Assembly (NCBI GenBank): GCA_947462335.1
Contig: OX381718.1
Span: 42,036,281-42,100,280 of the forward strand
DNA: 64,000 nt
Source: Harmothoe impar
Lineage: Eukaryota; Annelida; Polychaeta; Phyllodocida; Polynoidae
Direction: 5' to 3'
In this document: piece after piece, positions 49,421 to 61,462 of the stretch
How positions within the stretch are numbered: position 1 is the first letter of the stretch
Layout of the letters: each line of letters opens with the position of its first letter
Notes under the pieces: model-generated
The model's database searches: none
What the model was told of the DNA's origin: nothing
The model's input: the letters and a program-made list of their open reading frames with translations, nothing else
Made by a program: the position numbers and the translations under genes

Positions 49421-50945
49421 CTATGGCCATCATAAGACTGGTATTACTATCAAGGTCGGATTATATGTACTGTATTATGCATGCCCAGTGAACTCTTTCA
49501 TTTTCATAAGATGATCCATACCAGGATTTTTAGTCATGCAGATACCGAGCGGAATACAGGAGGTGGGAGGGAAGGTCTATGCAATATGAGACACGTTAAT
49601 GCCACACCTCTAGAAGTAGGGAGCAGAGGCTCCTATTACTGTCCATCACTGTACGGTTATGGAATGTGGAAAGGAAGGAATGGGACAGGGGGGGGGGCAC
49701 GGAGTAAGAGACAAGGCAGCAGTTGTGGAGTTGGATAGTACATGAGTGTCTCATAATATATATGTAACAGGGGGAACCACCACCCAGCAAATTAGTTTGA
49801 GCTAGTGTCTGGAACGTGCACCTTGTGTGACCGTTGTTCCATGTAACTGATTGACACAATATGACACTAATGAAACTTGGTAGCATTGTAAGTGTATGGC
49901 CAGGTCTTAGATACATTGAAAACATGGTATCATGGTTATACACAATGATAATGATTCCACTTTACCCATGAGAATATCAAGGAACAACAAAGGTGGCACC
50001 TGGTGTCAAAACCCTGTACTATTTCTACCTAACAAAGTGATAATAGTAATGTTTGAAGATGTGTGAGTGTGTGCAAGAAGTGAAACTAGGTGACACTGCA
50101 TCGCACAAATACCTGCACTGTGTGACACCAGGTGTCATCAAAGTTGATTGTTCCCCTTTTCCTGACTAAAGGGAATGATCATCTTAGATATAAGCATCAA
50201 AAGATGGGTCCAATGTATTATGAATCAGACAATGCACTTGTCCTTCTATTAAGATCCATCAGGTATAAAGATGCATGCCATATCAATTTAGTCAAAGCAG
50301 AATTAAGAGGTCCAGATGGTAGACACCTTTCCACTGGTCATCATATTTGGATAAAGCCCTGGCCATCTTCTGCCGTATGTGTGCACTCTTATATTCATGG
50401 TTAATATAAACCAAGTAGGCCTACATAATACTCATCAGCCCTATGTTAAAATGCTAGGAACCTGATTGAATGAGTTTGCACAAATTAGCAGTACACACAT
50501 CAATAGTGTGGGATGACAACCTATGTCAATTACTGCTAATTCTAACGATTCTTACAATGTTTCATATATTTTAGCAATCCATGACAAACTAAAAATACAG
50601 GTCTACATATTTTGGTCGAGGGCATTATATATTTCGTTATTTTGTGTGAATAAGCATTTTGCAACTCTGTCAGAACTGTGTGAATCTGTTCCATGGAACA
50701 CAGTTTGAGTGTGTGTGAGGCTGTTACATAGTATACATGTCACACAAAATGCACAAAATGAGCACACAGTTCCAGGGGTAGAACAAGGTGAAACAATCTG
50801 GAACTAATTTGCTGGGCAAATACTGACTGGAATTTCCGACAGAATAAAAATGTAATAAGGGAAGCAGGGTTTCCAGAAGCCTTCACACCAAAAATGAAAT
50901 GACATCGTATAGATATACATATGAAAAAAACATGTCCAACCCCCC
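49421..50945. other. intergenic, no gene seen
   Basis: Short frames at 50132-50404 and 49596-49943 lack domains or splice signals. A poly-G run lies at 49689-49697. Confidence 0.4.
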
Positions 50946-51213
50946 TACACTCAAAAAATAAACTTGTCTCCAGACTCTTCAAAGTGACGGTCATAAAATA
51001 AACGAGTCAAAAACTTGTCTAAGTGACAAGGAAGCGGGTCTTCTAGCTGGAGATAGATGACCCACTTGGTATGTGCCAGCCCAAAACCCTACATTTGCCA
51101 GCTCCAGATTCTATTTGTGGGATGGTAACCTGATACGTTAGACAACTTTTGACTCGTTTATTTTATGATAGTCACTTCGAAGAGTCTGGAGACGAGTCTA
51201 CTTTTTCAGTGTA
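50946..51213. mobile_element. TA-flanked MITE with about 72-bp inverted repeats
   Basis: TACACTCAAAAAATAAACTT at the left pairs with the complement of TCTACTTTTTCAGTGTA at the right. Homology extends inward through GTCTCCAGACTCTTC, AAGTGAC and TCATAAAATAAACGAGTC. TA at both ends fits a Tc1/mariner-type target. No coding capacity. Confidence 0.8.
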
Positions 51214-51831
51214 GAAGTCGGCTGTAGGCATGGAGATGCACCAACTTTCAACTTGTCTACATAAGAATCGACCACCCTCTAAATAGATGCAACTTCAATT
51301 TACTCCAACAGGGAGTTTGTTCTAACTTCTATGGTGGGGATGTTGGGGGTATTCCCCACCCTCTTTGGCCGCTTTTTAGAAACTCTGTTGTATTAGTTGA
51401 CCCTCGGCTCACCCCTTTAAGAGCCGCGTAGTGTTTCAATAAGCCAATCCCATTGTTGTCATGATGCATGCATACAGCTTGGCGAGTCTTCTCCCCAGGG
51501 TTGCATTGATGCAGATTGCCAGTGTATCACCATGATAGGGTTGGCATGATATTTCAATGCAGCCTTAACGAATTGTTAATCAGGAATGCGTTCATAGATG
51601 AAGACCAACAGCAGGTCGAGCTCATTGAAGAATTATGAGGTCCTTAAAGGCTGAATATCGCTGAATCATTGATTCAAACCGAAGCAGGGGAGAAGAACCG
51701 GAAGTTGGCTGGTTGCACCCCATGTGTGCGTCCCCAGTAACCAATCTGTGGATGCCGCCGTCGTCATGGTTACCACCCAAACAAACCCTGCTCAATGCAG
51801 CTACTGGTGACTGGTCCAGGCACTACACCCT

Positions 51832-52226
51832 TTAACCCTTTAAGGACAGCATGTCATTAAATATGACAATTGAGTTTCTCAACCCCTATGAATCGATGTG
51901 ATGCTTGAATGCAGCCCTTGTGATTTACTCCCCAGGGCTGTATTCATGCATCATGGCGACCAAGGATTTGATGTATTAATCCTTATAGGGTTAATAATGT
52001 TGCCCTTTAATTGTCATCGTGATGCTTTGATGCAGTACTGGTGGGTAACTCACCAGATTTGTATTCATGCATCATGCTGACCCTGCAAGGTGTTGAGTGC
52101 CCGCATGATACATTGTGTACACCTATGCAATGCTGGTGTGCTACTCCACAGCACTGTATTGGTGCATCATGCCAACAATTTAAGATGCACCGTCAAGCAT
52201 CATGCGGGCCTAAGAGAGCTAATTAG
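51832..52226. mobile_element. CCCTTT/TTAA-family MITE, long or compound copy
   Basis: Begins TTAACCCTTTAAGGACAGCATG. It carries several GCATCATGCCGACC/GATGCATGAATGCAGC phrases separated by CTGGTGAGTTACTC-like phrases, apparently two or three units in series. A weaker relative starts near 51408 (CACCCCTTTAAGAGC) and ends near 51660. Confidence 0.55.
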
Positions 52227-52628
52227 GTGGCCAGGGAACTGGTGAAGAATACGTTATGTGCTAATTGACGAGGCAAATGAGTAATCTAAATACTAAGCAC
52301 ATTAATCATATAAGTGTCGCATAGTACTTTAATATATCATGGCCCCGATAATTGCCTTGGTTGTCATTATGCATAAATGTACATCCGGTCAGTAACTTGC
52401 CAGGACTGCATTCATACATTCCCTTCTGGAATCAACTTGAATGCAGCACTGGTGAGTTACTTGCTATCAAGAAAGGGTGACCTTTTCATAATAAAGTTGT
52501 GTTTATGTTGGTTTTATCAGAATCCTCATAACATTCTCTGTAAAGCTATGTTTTGCAAACATTTCACATCAGGACATTCACAAATGGGTCATCTCTAAAA
52601 AAAACCATATTAAAATGCAGGATTTTAA

Positions 52629-52810
52629 AGCTGGGACTCCTCTACCCGATTTTCTCCTCTGATCGGACCTATTCTCACAAATTGGACCCAAACAGATGTA
52701 GATATGAATAACCCTATGCTTCAGGGTTTGTTCATATTTACATCTGTCTGGGTCCGATTTGTGAGAATAGGTCCGATCAGAGGAGAAAATCGGGTAGTGG
52801 AGTCCCAGCT
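52629..52810. repeat. near-perfect 180-bp inverted repeat (hairpin)
   Basis: AGCTGGGACTCC at the left and GGAGTCCCAGCT at the right are the ends of two arms of about 75 bp that pair almost perfectly, through ACCCGATTTTCTCCTCTGAT and CGGACCTATTCTCACAAAT, around a loop near 52705-52735. It may be a foldback element. Confidence 0.9.
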
Positions 52811-53114
52811 TCAGGTAATAATTATTTGTGTATTTATCGGTCACGCTTCAGAAATATTCGAAAACTTGAATATTTTTTCTGATAAGACCCCCTTTCTTGC
52901 TTCATTGGTCTGTAGGGCTGCATTCATGCCCTCGTGTGTGTACATTCACAATAAAGGGCATAATTTATTTATTTAGCATCATTCTGTGTCATTAGATACT
53001 CACAGACCGTAGAGATAGCATTGTCTCTCGTTGTTATTGTTATTCATGACGTCCATCGTTCATATCCTAGCCTTGACCTCGGTATTGCACTAGCCCATGT
53101 TTATTTTGAAGATA

Positions 53115-53248
53115 CATTCCCAGATAACAAGAATACCTTATTTTACGTTAAAATAACGTTTTTTAAACGTTTTACAACGTTTTTCCATGAGAAGGAGCCA
53201 TAGGGAAACGTTATATAACGTTGTATAACGTATTTTGTTTACTGGGTT
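53115..53248. mobile_element. AACGTT-rich MITE with CCCAG...CTGGG ends
   Basis: CCCAGATAACAAGAATACC at the left and ACGTATTTTGTTTACTGGG at the right flank several AACGTT cores. Related to 13305-13445. Confidence 0.6.
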
Positions 53249-53435
53249 AATCTTGAGAGGTGTGTTTGGTTACCTCAAGGCTTGATAGTCATTTGTTGTC
53301 ATGATGCATTAATGTAACTCACCAAACATTCATGCACTAAAAAGGTGTATAAAACTGAAAAGTAAAAAGTGGCAAGTATTCACCAACATTTCCCAAATAT
53401 TTTGGTTCCCATTACTGAGTTCCCCAATATTGAAT

Positions 53436-53662
53436 ACCGTAAATTCTCGCGTACAAGCCGCGGCTTGTACGCAAGTCAGACTCAGCTTTCTTTTGATACC
53501 AAAGATGCCTATATAGGGTGCGGCTTATACGAGAGTTTTTATAAGTATACTACAGTACCAAAATCGCAATATTCAGACCCCCTCTGCGGCTTATATAATT
53601 TGTCAAAGTTAGGGGTGCGGCTTATACGCGAGTTAGGCTTATACGCGAGAATTTACGGTACT
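53436..53662. mobile_element. MITE with TACCGTAAATTCTCGCG ends
   Basis: TACCGTAAATTCTCGCGTAC at the left matches the complement of ATACGCGAGAATTTACGGTA at the right. GGCTTATACG(C/A)GAG phrases repeat inside. A related set of phrases (TACCGTATTTACTCGATAA, GGCTTATACACAG) is seen at 56431-56732. Confidence 0.75.
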
Positions 53663-54274
53663 CCATATTGAGTTTCCCATATTGAGGACCCGTTGCACCA
53701 GCTAACGAACACAGTAAATACAAACACAAACTTCACCGCTTGTCTGAATACCAAACACCCAATGCTTGTTTACATGTCACCCCTTTTTGTGTACACACAA
53801 ATTATCTGATTTTGTTTTTAGATATTGGGTTGCAAACTTCCCTCCCCTCCTTCACCAAAAGGGAAAATATGTAAGTGATAGAAAATAAAGGGGCGGGGGG
53901 GGGCTTGATGTTGACCCATCTCACTGGTGATGTCGAAACTTGTATTTTAAGAAACACACCTGACAACAATGAGTGCAAAAGTGCTTTGATAGGGAAGATT
54001 GTGTTTGTGTGTTTGTGTGTGTGTGGGGGGGGGGGGGGTGGAGGGGTATGGAGGGGTTGTGGGCACTAGGATGGCGTGACAAGTGGACCCACTGTACCGT
54101 CCTACAAGCTGTTCTGTTGTACTGGTCTGGTGTGTGGGAGTATGGTGGGGGGGGGGGGGGGGCTATAGGGGTAAGGGGTTCTATGGTGCATGGTGAAATC
54201 AATTTCCCTTTTGAATTATTAAGTACAGTATGGGACCATGGGACGTGGGGGTGTGACCTAGAAACCATCTACCC
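53663..54274. other. intergenic with poly-G runs
   Basis: Poly-G runs occur near 53890, 54027 and 54147. No gene seen. Confidence 0.45.
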
Positions 54275-54490
54275 TAACCCTTTAAAGCCCACATAGTGCT
54301 ATAATGTGCTATGTCCTAGTAGCATGATGCATGCATGCATCATGTCGACCCTGGGGAATCTTTCAGCCCCGAAGGGACCTCATGATGCATAAATGCAGCC
54401 TTGAAAGGTTATTCGTCCGGAGTGCATCCATGCATCATGATGATCAAGGGCATGGCATTCCAAAGAGCTATGCGGAGCTTAAAGGGCTAT
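54275..54490. mobile_element. CCCTTT/TTAA-family MITE
   Basis: TAACCCTTTAAAGCCCACATAG at the left and GAGCTTAAAGGGCTATAA at the right enclose GCATGATGCATGCATGCATCATGTCGACC and a second GCATCATGATGATC phrase. Confidence 0.65.
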
Positions 54491-54739
54491 AAGGATGAAA
54501 CAGCATCACAAAACTGATTTAGATTAGACTTTAAACTGTGAACGCAGTTCAGGTAGAAAGTTGGTTCATTTCATTAATTCTTTCGGATGGTAGTGTAGAA
54601 TAATCACGGGGTTATTCAGGTAAACTCAGTTATGTTGGGCAATCAATCAAATAGAAAATTAGAATTAACTAAATAAGACTAATGCCATTAGCCTGGGTGA
54701 GATGATATATTATATAATAGTCAATATAACTATAGTCAA

Positions 54740-55383
54740 TACAGTAGAATCTCGTTATAAGGAGGACGGATATAAGGAGCAGACGGTTATAAGGAGCACA
54801 TTTGCTCTGCCACTTTCTTTCCCCATACATTTCTATAGTTAAAAAACCCTGTTAGAAGGAGCGATTCTCATGAAAAATCGTTTATAAGGAGCACTTTTTG
54901 ACCATGAATGGGATATATTTACAACAAACTTCCTTAAAACGAAATTTTACCCATACATTTCTATAGTAAAATCATGGCTTAGGAAATGTCCTTTCACTAA
55001 AGTCATGTCTCCACACTACACAGGGAAGCCCTGGCAGTGGGTAGACGTTCCTACACTACACAGGGAAGCCCTGGCAGTGGGTAGACGTTCCTACACTACA
55101 CAGGGAAGCCCTGGCAGTGGGTAGACGGTCAAACACTACACAGGGACGCCCTGGCAGTGGGTAGGCGCTCCTACACTACACAGGGAAGCCCTGGCAGTGG
55201 GTAGACGTTCCTACACTACACAGGCAAGCCCTGGCAGTAGGTAGGCGTCCCCCCCGCTCCCCTTTTTGCCACTGTAGGGGTGGTGGGCTGTATATATGGC
55301 CAAAATCGGTTACAAGGAAGGTTGGTTACAAGGAGCAAATTTTCCTTGCCAAAAGGTGCTCCTTATAACGAGATTTTACTGTA
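54740..55383. mobile_element. TA-flanked MITE containing a 40-bp tandem array
   Basis: The ends TACAGTAGAATCTCGTTATA and TATAACGAGATTTTACTGTA are inverted copies with TA on both sides. TTATAAGGAGCA phrases repeat near both ends. The interior holds six 40-bp units (55011-55250). Confidence 0.8.
55011..55250. repeat. six tandem 40-bp units
   Basis: Units start with CTACACTACACAGGGAAGCC at 55011, 55051, 55091, 55131, 55171 and 55211. Copies 4 and 6 carry most substitutions. Confidence 0.95.
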
Positions 55384-55929
55384 TAATTACCCCATACTAA
55401 AGGGCTACATGTACATAACTGGTCAGTATGTCAGTTGAAATACCTGGGTGTGTAATATTGAATTATTGTGTGCTGATATAAACTGTTTAATCCCAAGTAT
55501 AAAGTCTATGAGTTCAGTTGAATTGAGTTAGTTTTTATTCACTGAATTCCCTACAGAAGTCTTACAAACAACGTCAATCTTGTCTATATATATATAAGTA
55601 TACATATAATAGATACATAAGTCAGTGATGACAGAAGTATGCCATTGAGAGGTATCCCGAGATAATGGTCATCAGATCTGATTTAGCAACATCTAGTAAT
55701 TACATTTGCAGCCTACTGGAAAGGTTCCATATACTGCACTACATGCTTCTCTTAGTACCAACAAGGGTGGTTTACTAAAAATCCTTCCCTACCAAGGGTA
55801 GACCTGAACATAACGTTTGCCCTTGATAAGAGTGTTACTTCTAAGAACCCTAGCCGGTACTATAAAATGCTTGGGATTTTCGCTGCGTTTAAACCCAGAA
55901 TATTTTCACCTCATCGGTGATTCAGCCAC
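55384..55929. other. intergenic, no gene seen
   Basis: AT-rich, with a small TA stretch near 55587. No coding or repeat signal. Confidence 0.4.
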
Positions 55930-56196
55930 TTAGGGAGTGATCATTTTGACACAGGGGAGGGTGGTGGGTTTCCGCGCGGAGCTTGCGAAATTTTTCAAGG
56001 GTCAACATTTCTTACCCCCTCCCCTTAGGGTCGAAAATCGGCTCGCACGAGGGCCCTTTGAAGCATAGTAACGCGCAAGCTTTTTGGCTCAAAACAGGTT
56101 AAATTTGTTTGACCCCCCAAGAGGGATCCAAATTGTTTTGCCCCTCCCCCCAACCCCCCCCCCCCCCCCTGTTGTTAAAAAATGATCACTCCCTTA
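55930..56196. mobile_element. MITE with AGGGAGTGATCATTTT ends
   Basis: TTAGGGAGTGATCATTTT at the left and AAAATGATCACTCCCTTA at the right are inverted copies. The interior is shared with 38128-38365 and contains a C run of about 17 just before the right end. Confidence 0.8.
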
Positions 56197-56430
56197 CATT
56201 CTGCGTGTAGGGCCTGTATCGTTATCGCCCTGGGGTCCATAATTCCCCGACAGCACCTCAAGCTGTGATCCTTTATGGTTTGTTTCATGGGCACAACATC
56301 TGCTTGGAGTGAAGAGCCTGTGGTTGGAGAGCTGCTCACCCGGTGATTCATTAACTGATAACCTGCAGGGTGAGACATGGGAGGCACAGGATGTCGGCAA
56401 TGTTCTGTGTTAACTTGGAGTACTTGGGTA

Positions 56431-56732
56431 CCGTATTTACTCGATAATAAGCCTGGGCTTATACTTATTTCAAATTGTAAAGTGAATAGGCTTATGAACG
56501 GGACCGGCTTATACACAGGACTGCATGATTTGTATTCCTATATCTAAAAGAACAACCTGGTAACTTCTCTTTAAAATGGTTGTAGACATATATGAGGTGA
56601 ATAGGGTTATATAACCGAAAACATTATGTGAATACTCCAACTAGAAGTGAAGGCATAAATGATTCTTGTTGAGTACATAAAGCTACCCCCGGGCTTATGC
56701 TCCGGGCCCGGTTTATACACAGAATATGGTAC
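56431..56732. repeat. diverged GGCTTATACAC repeat, TACCGTATTTACTCG end
   Basis: Starts TACCGTATTTACTCGATAATAAGCC and ends CCCGGTTTATACACAGAATATGGTA, which are inverted relatives. Resembles the element at 53436-53662. Confidence 0.5.
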
Positions 56733-57224
56733 TTGACTTTAAGAGTACTTGACTTTTTTCTGATACGGGTGTGCAGCTGGATTTACAACTCTTACCCTTA
56801 CTGCAGGGAGCCTTCGTGTTAAAAGACTTATCGTTGCTAGGGCACTTTAGGCCAAAATGTACTTTGGAACTTGGTACATGTATATGGGAACTGAAGCATG
56901 TGCCCCTCTTCTGAAGCATGTGCTCTTTGGTGATAACCTACATAAGGGAAAACCTAAAAATATTTTCTTTAAAGATCAAGGTCGGGCCAAAATAATAGGG
57001 TTGGTCGGGTTACCGGAATGCAACTATTTTTTGTTTTGTTTCTGCATCCTTGCTTCATTACGACATACTGTATTCCTGCCGACTGACTGTCGGACAAATT
57101 GATTTTCATAGCCCCAGGGTCAACATTCTTGTTGGACAAGAACATAAGAATGAGCTCTGTATACATTTGACATTGTTGGGTTTAACCCTTTAAGGGCCAC
57201 ATAGGTACATCTTTGGGTGCATAG

Positions 57225-57458
57225 CTATTTAGTGTCATAATGCCTTAATACATCCCTGGTGGATAGACTCTCCAGGGTATTTTCTACCCTTCGCTTCAAT
57301 AGAACCTGCACGTATCGTGGACTCACTCTAAAACAGGTCACTCTGGCCAACTGGGACTTTTGTGGTCGTAGAGCTACACATTCCAGTAATGTTTCAGTCG
57401 TGTGCCTTGATTCATCCCCACAATGGAAATGACTGAAATCTTTTCTTTTTAATGACAC
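57225..57458 (-). pseudogene. possible LINE C-terminal fragment with Cys/His motif
   Basis: The minus-strand frame reads FSHFHCGDESRHTTETLLEC and continues with RPQKSQLARV. The C...H...C spacing with E-T before LLEC resembles the CCHC tail after the RT of many LINEs and RT-like ORFs. Only about 60 residues are recognisable and no RT is adjacent. Confidence 0.35.
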
Positions 57459-57782
57459 AATATCACTGAGAGTAATGTTGAGATATACATATCATGGGAA
57501 CATGGCATCTTAATGACTTTTGAGGGTGTTTCTTATCAAAAAGCAACTTTCGAACATTTAGCTTATCGCCTTGCAAACCCTAACCCTCCTATCCCCTGCC
57601 TACAATCCAGCAATGGGTGGTCTAATTCTAACTGCTGTCCATATCCTCACCTGTACTGACATATGGTATCCCATATATAGCTTAATAACCCGGCGTGCTT
57701 AATCATTATTGATATTCTGACCACCTGACTATCTCCTAGTACACTAATCAGTCATTAAATATTCATGGTTGCTTGGCATGCC

Positions 57783-58112
57783 TAGCCTGGCCTCCTGCCA
57801 CAACTAGGTAAGGGTCCTGATGGTATCTAGTTTCCCCCCAGACTTACATAACTGGGTAAGAGTTCTGGTGGTGTCTAGTCCTGTCCAGATTCCTGCCACA
57901 ACTAGGTAAGAGTCCCGGAAGTACCTAGTCCCGGACCTAGTCCTACACAGACTCCTACAACAACTAGGTACTAAGTGTCCTGGTGGTACCTAATCCTGCG
58001 CAGAATCCTGCCACAACTAGGTGAGGGTCCTTGTGGTACCTAGTCCTGCACAAACTCCTGCCACAACTAGGTAAGTGTCCTGATGGAACCTAGTCCTGCC
58101 CAGGACTGCCCT
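57783..58112. repeat. imperfect tandem repeat, about 57-bp unit
   Basis: About six units of the form CTGCCACAACTAGGTAAG, then GTCCTGGTGGTACCTAGTCC, then TGCACAGACTC, with substitutions and small indels. Confidence 0.85.
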
Positions 58113-59547
58113 GATACCTGACTCCTGATACATGGATAGCTGATTCTTGCATTAAGTCACGTCCAAGGGGAAGCCCATAAATGGCTTCCTTGCAGAATAG
58201 ACCTAACCAGTCGGCAGCAGAGTCTGAGTATACATGACACACCTCTACTCTGGACTGTGTACTTTGAAACAACACTGGTAGTCAGCATGTATCACAGCAT
58301 GTGCCCCTTTGGATTTTACCCTGGTGCCCTGTGGTGCTAATTACTGTGGACATGCTCAGGTAACCATCCTGATAAATTTGAATCTCAGACTGGGATTCCG
58401 CCTTTACATTCTAAAATAAAGTCGTAATATTAGTAATAGGCTTACATGTATATAAAATAAGAGAAAAATGGATAGGAAATGTAGGATGTAAAACATTGCA
58501 AATCACGATATGTATGAATATTATGTTTTTTTCGGAAGTATATCACAGAGAATTAGACAAGTTGAAGTAAAGTTGAACATCTATTTATCAGTTTGAATGA
58601 TGTTTTAACATTATGATATGATATTTAGAAAAAGCATTTCGCTGTCACCAATCAATCATGATTGTTAAAAGATGATTGAAAAAGGATAACTTGATGATTA
58701 ATGGGAGTCCAGCAGAACTGTGGATTACTGTACCAGTGGTAGTGTGTGACCACGGGGACCCAGTGTGCAGGTCCTGCTGCTGAGTCTGAATGTGGTGAGG
58801 TATTTGGGATCACCAGCCGGTCAGGGAGGAGCGGAAAGGCACATAGCATGTCACTAATACACAACTACAGTTCTCAAAATACGATAAGATGGAGGAGCAA
58901 TTATGCATAAGTGAGTAGAACTTTGTCTGATCTTGTTTTTCTAATGTTAGAATTATTAACGTGCCAATGTTGGTTTTATGGCCCTATTGTCATTGAGCAT
59001 ACTATGCTCAATCCAACATGGCTAAGTTTATATTACCACCCTTTTGTTCATGGTTAAATGGCCATAGTTTCTCCTGTAAATGGTCTTTCGTAATTCCTTC
59101 TGTTCCATGTGTTAACTTCACCTATAACCCTGTACCATGTGCAATATTTTTTTCAGGGGGTTGCTAAAAACATCATAAATCATGAAAATGTGATTTGCCT
59201 CATTCCATTCTGCCTTTGGTCACTTTTTATGTCCATGTAGTCCCTTACAGTGTCCCCCTCACATTTAGCCCTATAGTGCATAGAAATAGTTCCTCTTTAG
59301 TGATGAAATGTGCATATCTAGATGCCTGACACATGTGGGCAAACAATGCAGCATCTCTGTATCCTGTACAATCTTTATTTCAGCAATGGTGACGAATTAA
59401 AGTGAGAACATTGTTCCAAATTCTCTCTGTTATACCTGTATAGTATAACTGTGTTGTTTTCAACTGTGTTGTTTTCAACAAGAGTGGAGACACCAGTGGG
59501 TTGTGAGTAAAGTGTGTCACCACTGGACACGGGGGGGGGGGGGACAG
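58113..59547. other. intergenic, no gene seen
   Basis: No coding or structured repeat recognised. A poly-G run lies at about 59531-59543. Confidence 0.4.
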
Positions 59548-59735
59548 TTAACCCTTTACAGATGGTTTGCTGCTGTGATGTCTGATGCTTTCATTGGCAT
59601 GATGCATGGATGCAGTCCTGCCTAGCAAGTCACCAAAGCTATAAATGATCAGCATTGTGAACCATTAGTGCATCCATTGGTGCATCATGACAATAACTTG
59701 ATTTGAAGGGACTATGCCACCCTTTAAGGTTTGAT
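59548..59735. mobile_element. CCCTTT/TTAA-family MITE, diverged
   Basis: TTAACCCTTTACAGATGG at the left and CACCCTTTAAGG near the right, with GGCATGATGCATGGATGCAGTCCTG and GTGCATCATGACAA phrases inside. Confidence 0.5.
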
Positions 59736-59850
59736 AAGGTTTCAAGCTGTCAAGATTTATCACCTAGTAACGAGACCACCTGTTTTGTAGGGTAACAGTG
59801 ATAGTAGTCTGGCACAAGTCTCCCTTCCACATCATGTCCACACACAGTGC

Positions 59851-59872
59851 CTATATATATATATATATATAC
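59851..59872. repeat. short (TA)n microsatellite
   Basis: About ten TA units. Confidence 0.9.
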
Positions 59873-60830
59873 ATTGGTTTATACATACATTTAATTTTAC
59901 TTTACTGAATAGCTACGTTTGAAATATCAAATAGCAGCAGTGTTAGGGTACCTTGCACAGGCGGCTTTCGATATTGATAGACGATGTCTCAATCAGTATA
60001 CTGGTAATAGGTATCAGGCAACCAAACATAGGTATTAATATGACTACCCAACATTGGCACGTTTCTTATGGCTTTACTGAGCCACTTTTTCTGCTGCTAC
60101 AGTCTTAGCATTAAATGCTTGCTTGTTTGTAACTTTGTTAAACTGAATTGAAAATGTGGGCTTTATAGACAGAAGCTGTGTCCGTTTCCACTCTCGACAT
60201 GAGTAGCTTTTATTATAATGACTAGTAACCATAACGGTGATTAGTTATTATAATGGTGAGTTTAAGGCAAAAGGTCATAGTTGCTTTTGGCGACAATGAC
60301 GCTCACCTTTTCCTCAGTGTAGATACACTCAGAATGGGTCAGAATGATGCACCAATAACGCCGACCTTATTGGGCTGATACACTCCTAAATAATCTACAT
60401 GATGCACCCGCGAGTTACTCGCCGTCACTGTTGTGGTGCATCATGTAGAACGCATCATGTAGAATCATATCACCCAAAAATGAATTAATTGACAGAAACA
60501 AATACTTTTTTGAAGGCCTGGTGTTAGTGTATTGAAATGAAAGGGGGTGGTTTAACTGAACTGTGGAGCATCCAGAAATAACAGGAATGAAGTCCACAAT
60601 GGTTCGTCAGTGCTGACTTAAAAACAATATTTGCCGTCATGATGAATGATAAACAAAATGGGACCTTGATGTGGCAGATGAATATTTGTGACACTAGTCC
60701 AGGGACCATTCCAGTCTGGACACATGAACACAGGTTTGGAGAACACTTTACAGGCGACAAATGAAGACTATATGAAAACATCAACACAGGGTCCGAAGTA
60801 GCTGCCGTGGGTGCATCATATACTGACTAT
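59873..60830. other. intergenic, no gene seen
   Basis: Contains a partial GCATCATG/CGCGAGTTACTCGCC repeat near 60395-60460 that belongs to the CCCTTT/TTAA family by interior phrases. Confidence 0.4.
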
Positions 60831-60999
60831 ACTCAGACCTCGATAATCCAATCACTCACTTTTCAGGCGAAACACAGCCGGATATTCGATTAGCCGGATT
60901 ATTGAAACATTTTCATATAGATACCCGGTACTTATGGATAGAGATATCCCTATCAAGAGCAGCCGGATTGTCGAGGACCGGATAATTGAGGTCTGAATG
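60831..60999. mobile_element. pogo/Tigger-like MITE (CAGACCTCGATAATCC ends)
   Basis: TACTCAGACCTCGATAATCC at the left and GGATAATTGAGGTCTGAATG at the right form imperfect inverted repeats. AGCCGGAT(A/T)(T/A)T phrases repeat inside. Related to 15211-15302. Confidence 0.6.
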
Positions 61000-61462
61000 T
61001 ATACTAGCTACGTGATGCATGATTGCAACCCTTTGGAGATACTTGCTATCGCTGCATTTATCGTTGCATTCGAGCATCATGCTGACCCTTAACTTGGGAC
61101 TGTATCCCAGCCATGGCGAGAATACATAATGGTGACAAAGGCCATAATGCATTAAAGCACTGTCCAACCCAGTTACCCTTAAACGATAAATCTAATACTC
61201 TTATATATAAGTATGATAAGATACATACTCACACAATTCATGCGGACCCACTGCCACAGAGGGGTCCAGTTGTTCTGGGTTACATGGTTAAATTACATGA
61301 TAAAACAACAGGGCCAGAACACAAATTACCCTATAAAACAAGGAGTGGTCTTTGAACGGAAGGCACATTGATGCCTGGACTGTGTCAAAGTACACGTAAA
61401 TTGTTGATTAGAAGGGACATGGTGAGAGAGGCACAGCAGTATAGCCAGATTTAATGTTTAAG
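61000..61462. other. intergenic, no gene seen
   Basis: Interior-type GCATCATGCTGACCC phrases near 61076 indicate another decayed family copy. No gene. Confidence 0.4.

Noticed and set aside
55011..55250. Regular 40-bp repeats, CRISPR-like at first sight
   Set aside because: Units are contiguous with no spacers, lie within a MITE, and the genome is animal.
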